Assembly: GCF_033807575.1 (NCBI RefSeq)
Contig: NC_084729.1
Span: forward strand, 2,728,001 to 2,792,000
Reading direction: 5' to 3'
From: Cydia pomonella
Taxonomy: Eukaryota > Arthropoda > Insecta > Lepidoptera > Tortricidae
DNA: 64,000 bases
Below are positions 62,674 through 64,000 of this stretch, piece after piece. Under the pieces are notes generated by a model that was not told the DNA's origin, made no database searches, and worked only from the letters and a program-made list of their open reading frames with translations. Each line of letters starts with the position of its first letter. Position 1 is the first letter of the stretch. A program made the position numbers and the translations under genes.

Positions 62674-62812
62674 CCTTGCTTAAAAGCGCCTAGTAAATAT
62701 CAAATGATATTTCGTCCATAAGTTCCGAAAAGCTCATTGGTACGAGCCGGGGTTTGAACCCGCGACCTCCGGATTGCAAGTCGCACGCTCTTACCGCTAG
62801 GCCACCAGCGCT
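62674..62812 (-). mobile_element. SINE 'B', 5' part, near-identical tandem copy
   Basis: AAATATCAAATGATATTTCG to GCTAGGCCACCAGCGCTTC is almost identical to 62553-62672, implying a recent local duplication rather than independent insertion. Confidence 0.85.
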
Positions 62813-62839
62813 TCTTCTGCGTTGAAGGAAAACAAATTC

Positions 62840-62965
62840 AAAGGGGTATGTAAAGTCCCCAATCTGCAGCGTGGGGACTATAGCCCACACCCTCTCGCGC
62901 ATGAGAGGTCTGTGCCCAGCAGTGGGACGTATATAGGTTGAATTATTATAATGATAAAATAATGA
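62840..62965 (+). repeat. RTE-type 3' tail
   Basis: GGTATGTAAAGTCCCCAATC, GCGTGGGGACTATAGCCC, CTCTCGCGCATGAGAGG and GTGCCCAGCAGTGGGACGTA with a TATAATGATAAAATAATGA end; the same CAGCAGTGGG phrase occurs near 45490. Confidence 0.65.
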
Positions 62966-63240
62966 ACTATGTGTTAATAAAACTAAACGTAATTAACTTA
63001 TACGGCAGCTAATTAATATCGCAACAATAATAAATATGTTTCATTGTCCTTAAGGACGATGGTTAATTATTTAATTTAAAAGTACTTTTGATCACATCCT
63101 AAAATAAGGAAACATCTAATGTTGTTTAGAATATTATCGTTTTGTGGGACTTCCCATAGCCCTTTTGGCAGGATGTTGTTTGGATCGAAAACCCTGTTTG
63201 ATATATATGGGCGTACAAAAATACGATACCATCTGATCTG

Positions 63241-63429
63241 TACCCCTAGTGTAAATAAATTCGATTTCGAAACGTGACGTACGCGTTTGCGTTTAGTCTC
63301 ATTTTGTATTGGATTTAGAAAGAGCGCGCCAAGCGGGACGTTTTGGAAACTCAAAATCCTATACAAAATGAGACTTACAGCAAACGCGTTCGTCACGTTA
63401 TGATGTCGATCAAATTTACACTAGGGGTA
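63241..63429. mobile_element. MITE 'D'
   Basis: Complete copy, nearly identical to 12839-13027 over the left half, ends TACCCCTAGTGTAAAT and TTTACACTAGGGGTA. Confidence 0.85.
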
Positions 63430-64000
63430 CTGATCACTTTTCAAACAAATATTTATTTCTGACATTATGATGGCATTTTTAGTACCTAATTAATGCTGTG
63501 TTATCCCTATTAATATATGTATATTTTTTACATTGTACACCACATTTTATTTACAATAACAATATACATAATGGATATATACAGAGAATTACTATAACTA
63601 ACTTAAGAGGATACGGGAGCTGCGATTTAAATATATTAGGTGAATATATCCGTCTCGCTAACGGAAGCGGCTTCTAAAACTAGTGCGATAAGGGCAACGC
63701 TAGGTTAGGCGAATAATCCTGCGTACTCGTAAAACTCCCAAAAAACGATGTTTCATATTTGACTGTTTCCTCCTCCAAAATATAACCAAATGTAATAAAA
63801 TTTTGAGATCTAAATGGTAATTAAATTATCTGTGTCCGACTGTTTTGCTTTTTGGGCTAATTAATGTCAATTTTGAATACCATGCTTCTCTTTGCGGCCT
63901 AGTAAATTAGGCCGTTTTTGCAAATATTTGAAGTGCACTAGCGCCTTAAGAAACAAAATTAAATATATAACAATATCTTTATAATGTGCTTATACATTTT
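63430..64000. other. No recognised feature
   Basis: AT-rich DNA to the window end; probably intron of the host gene. Confidence 0.4.

Noticed and set aside
63076..63396. 106-codon minus-strand frame
   Set aside because: Runs through MITE 'D' and AT-rich DNA; no signature.

Overview
The window looks like lepidopteran (moth or butterfly) nuclear DNA. It is AT-rich by eye and eukaryotic, with long introns and GT-AG splice sites. It is packed with repeat types I associate with Lepidoptera: tRNA-derived SINEs, RTE- and Jockey-like LINE 3' ends with (TTTTA)n, (GATT)n or (TTTTGAAT)n tails, hAT and Tc1/mariner-like MITEs, a Helitron helicase fragment and a BEL/Pao retrotransposon. There is no bacterial, phage, CRISPR, rRNA or convincing functional tRNA content. 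The order-level call rests on recognising these families by eye, not on a database search.

Only one host gene is well supported. It lies on the + strand near the right end. One coding exon ends at 55640, the next runs 58714-59474, and the gene leaves the window. The two exons join in phase 0 and encode the first 445 complete codons of a charged, Ser/Pro-rich protein that I do not firmly recognise. A plausible untranslated first exon ends at a GTAAGT donor at about 20687. If it belongs to this gene, the first intron is about 34 kb and most of the window is intron.

Layout: 1-5900 holds a Helitron helicase remnant, a tandemly duplicated TIR element, a dead LINE with three later insertions, and an RTE tail. 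5900-20400 is MITEs and LINE tails. 20400-20700 is the candidate promoter and first exon. 20700-33400 is SINEs, LINE tails and a 2.85-kb hAT-like element holding two other hAT elements. 33350-35952 is a BEL/Pao element that has lost its reverse transcriptase. 36000-55000 is SINEs, MITEs and LINE ends, including a 1.3-kb insertion of unknown type at 39154-40451 with a 10-bp target duplication. 55042-59474 is the host gene. 60400-63450 has SINEs and a 42-bp minisatellite.

The main biological content is layering of transposons. Many insertions can be proved here because target-site duplications are intact or because an uninterrupted copy of the same repeat lies elsewhere in the window. I see no multi-gene pathway and nothing I would call a new molecular system. 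The best leads are the 39154-40451 element, the RT-less Pao ORF, the nested hAT elements, the near-perfect palindromes at about 16.1 kb, and the unidentified host gene.
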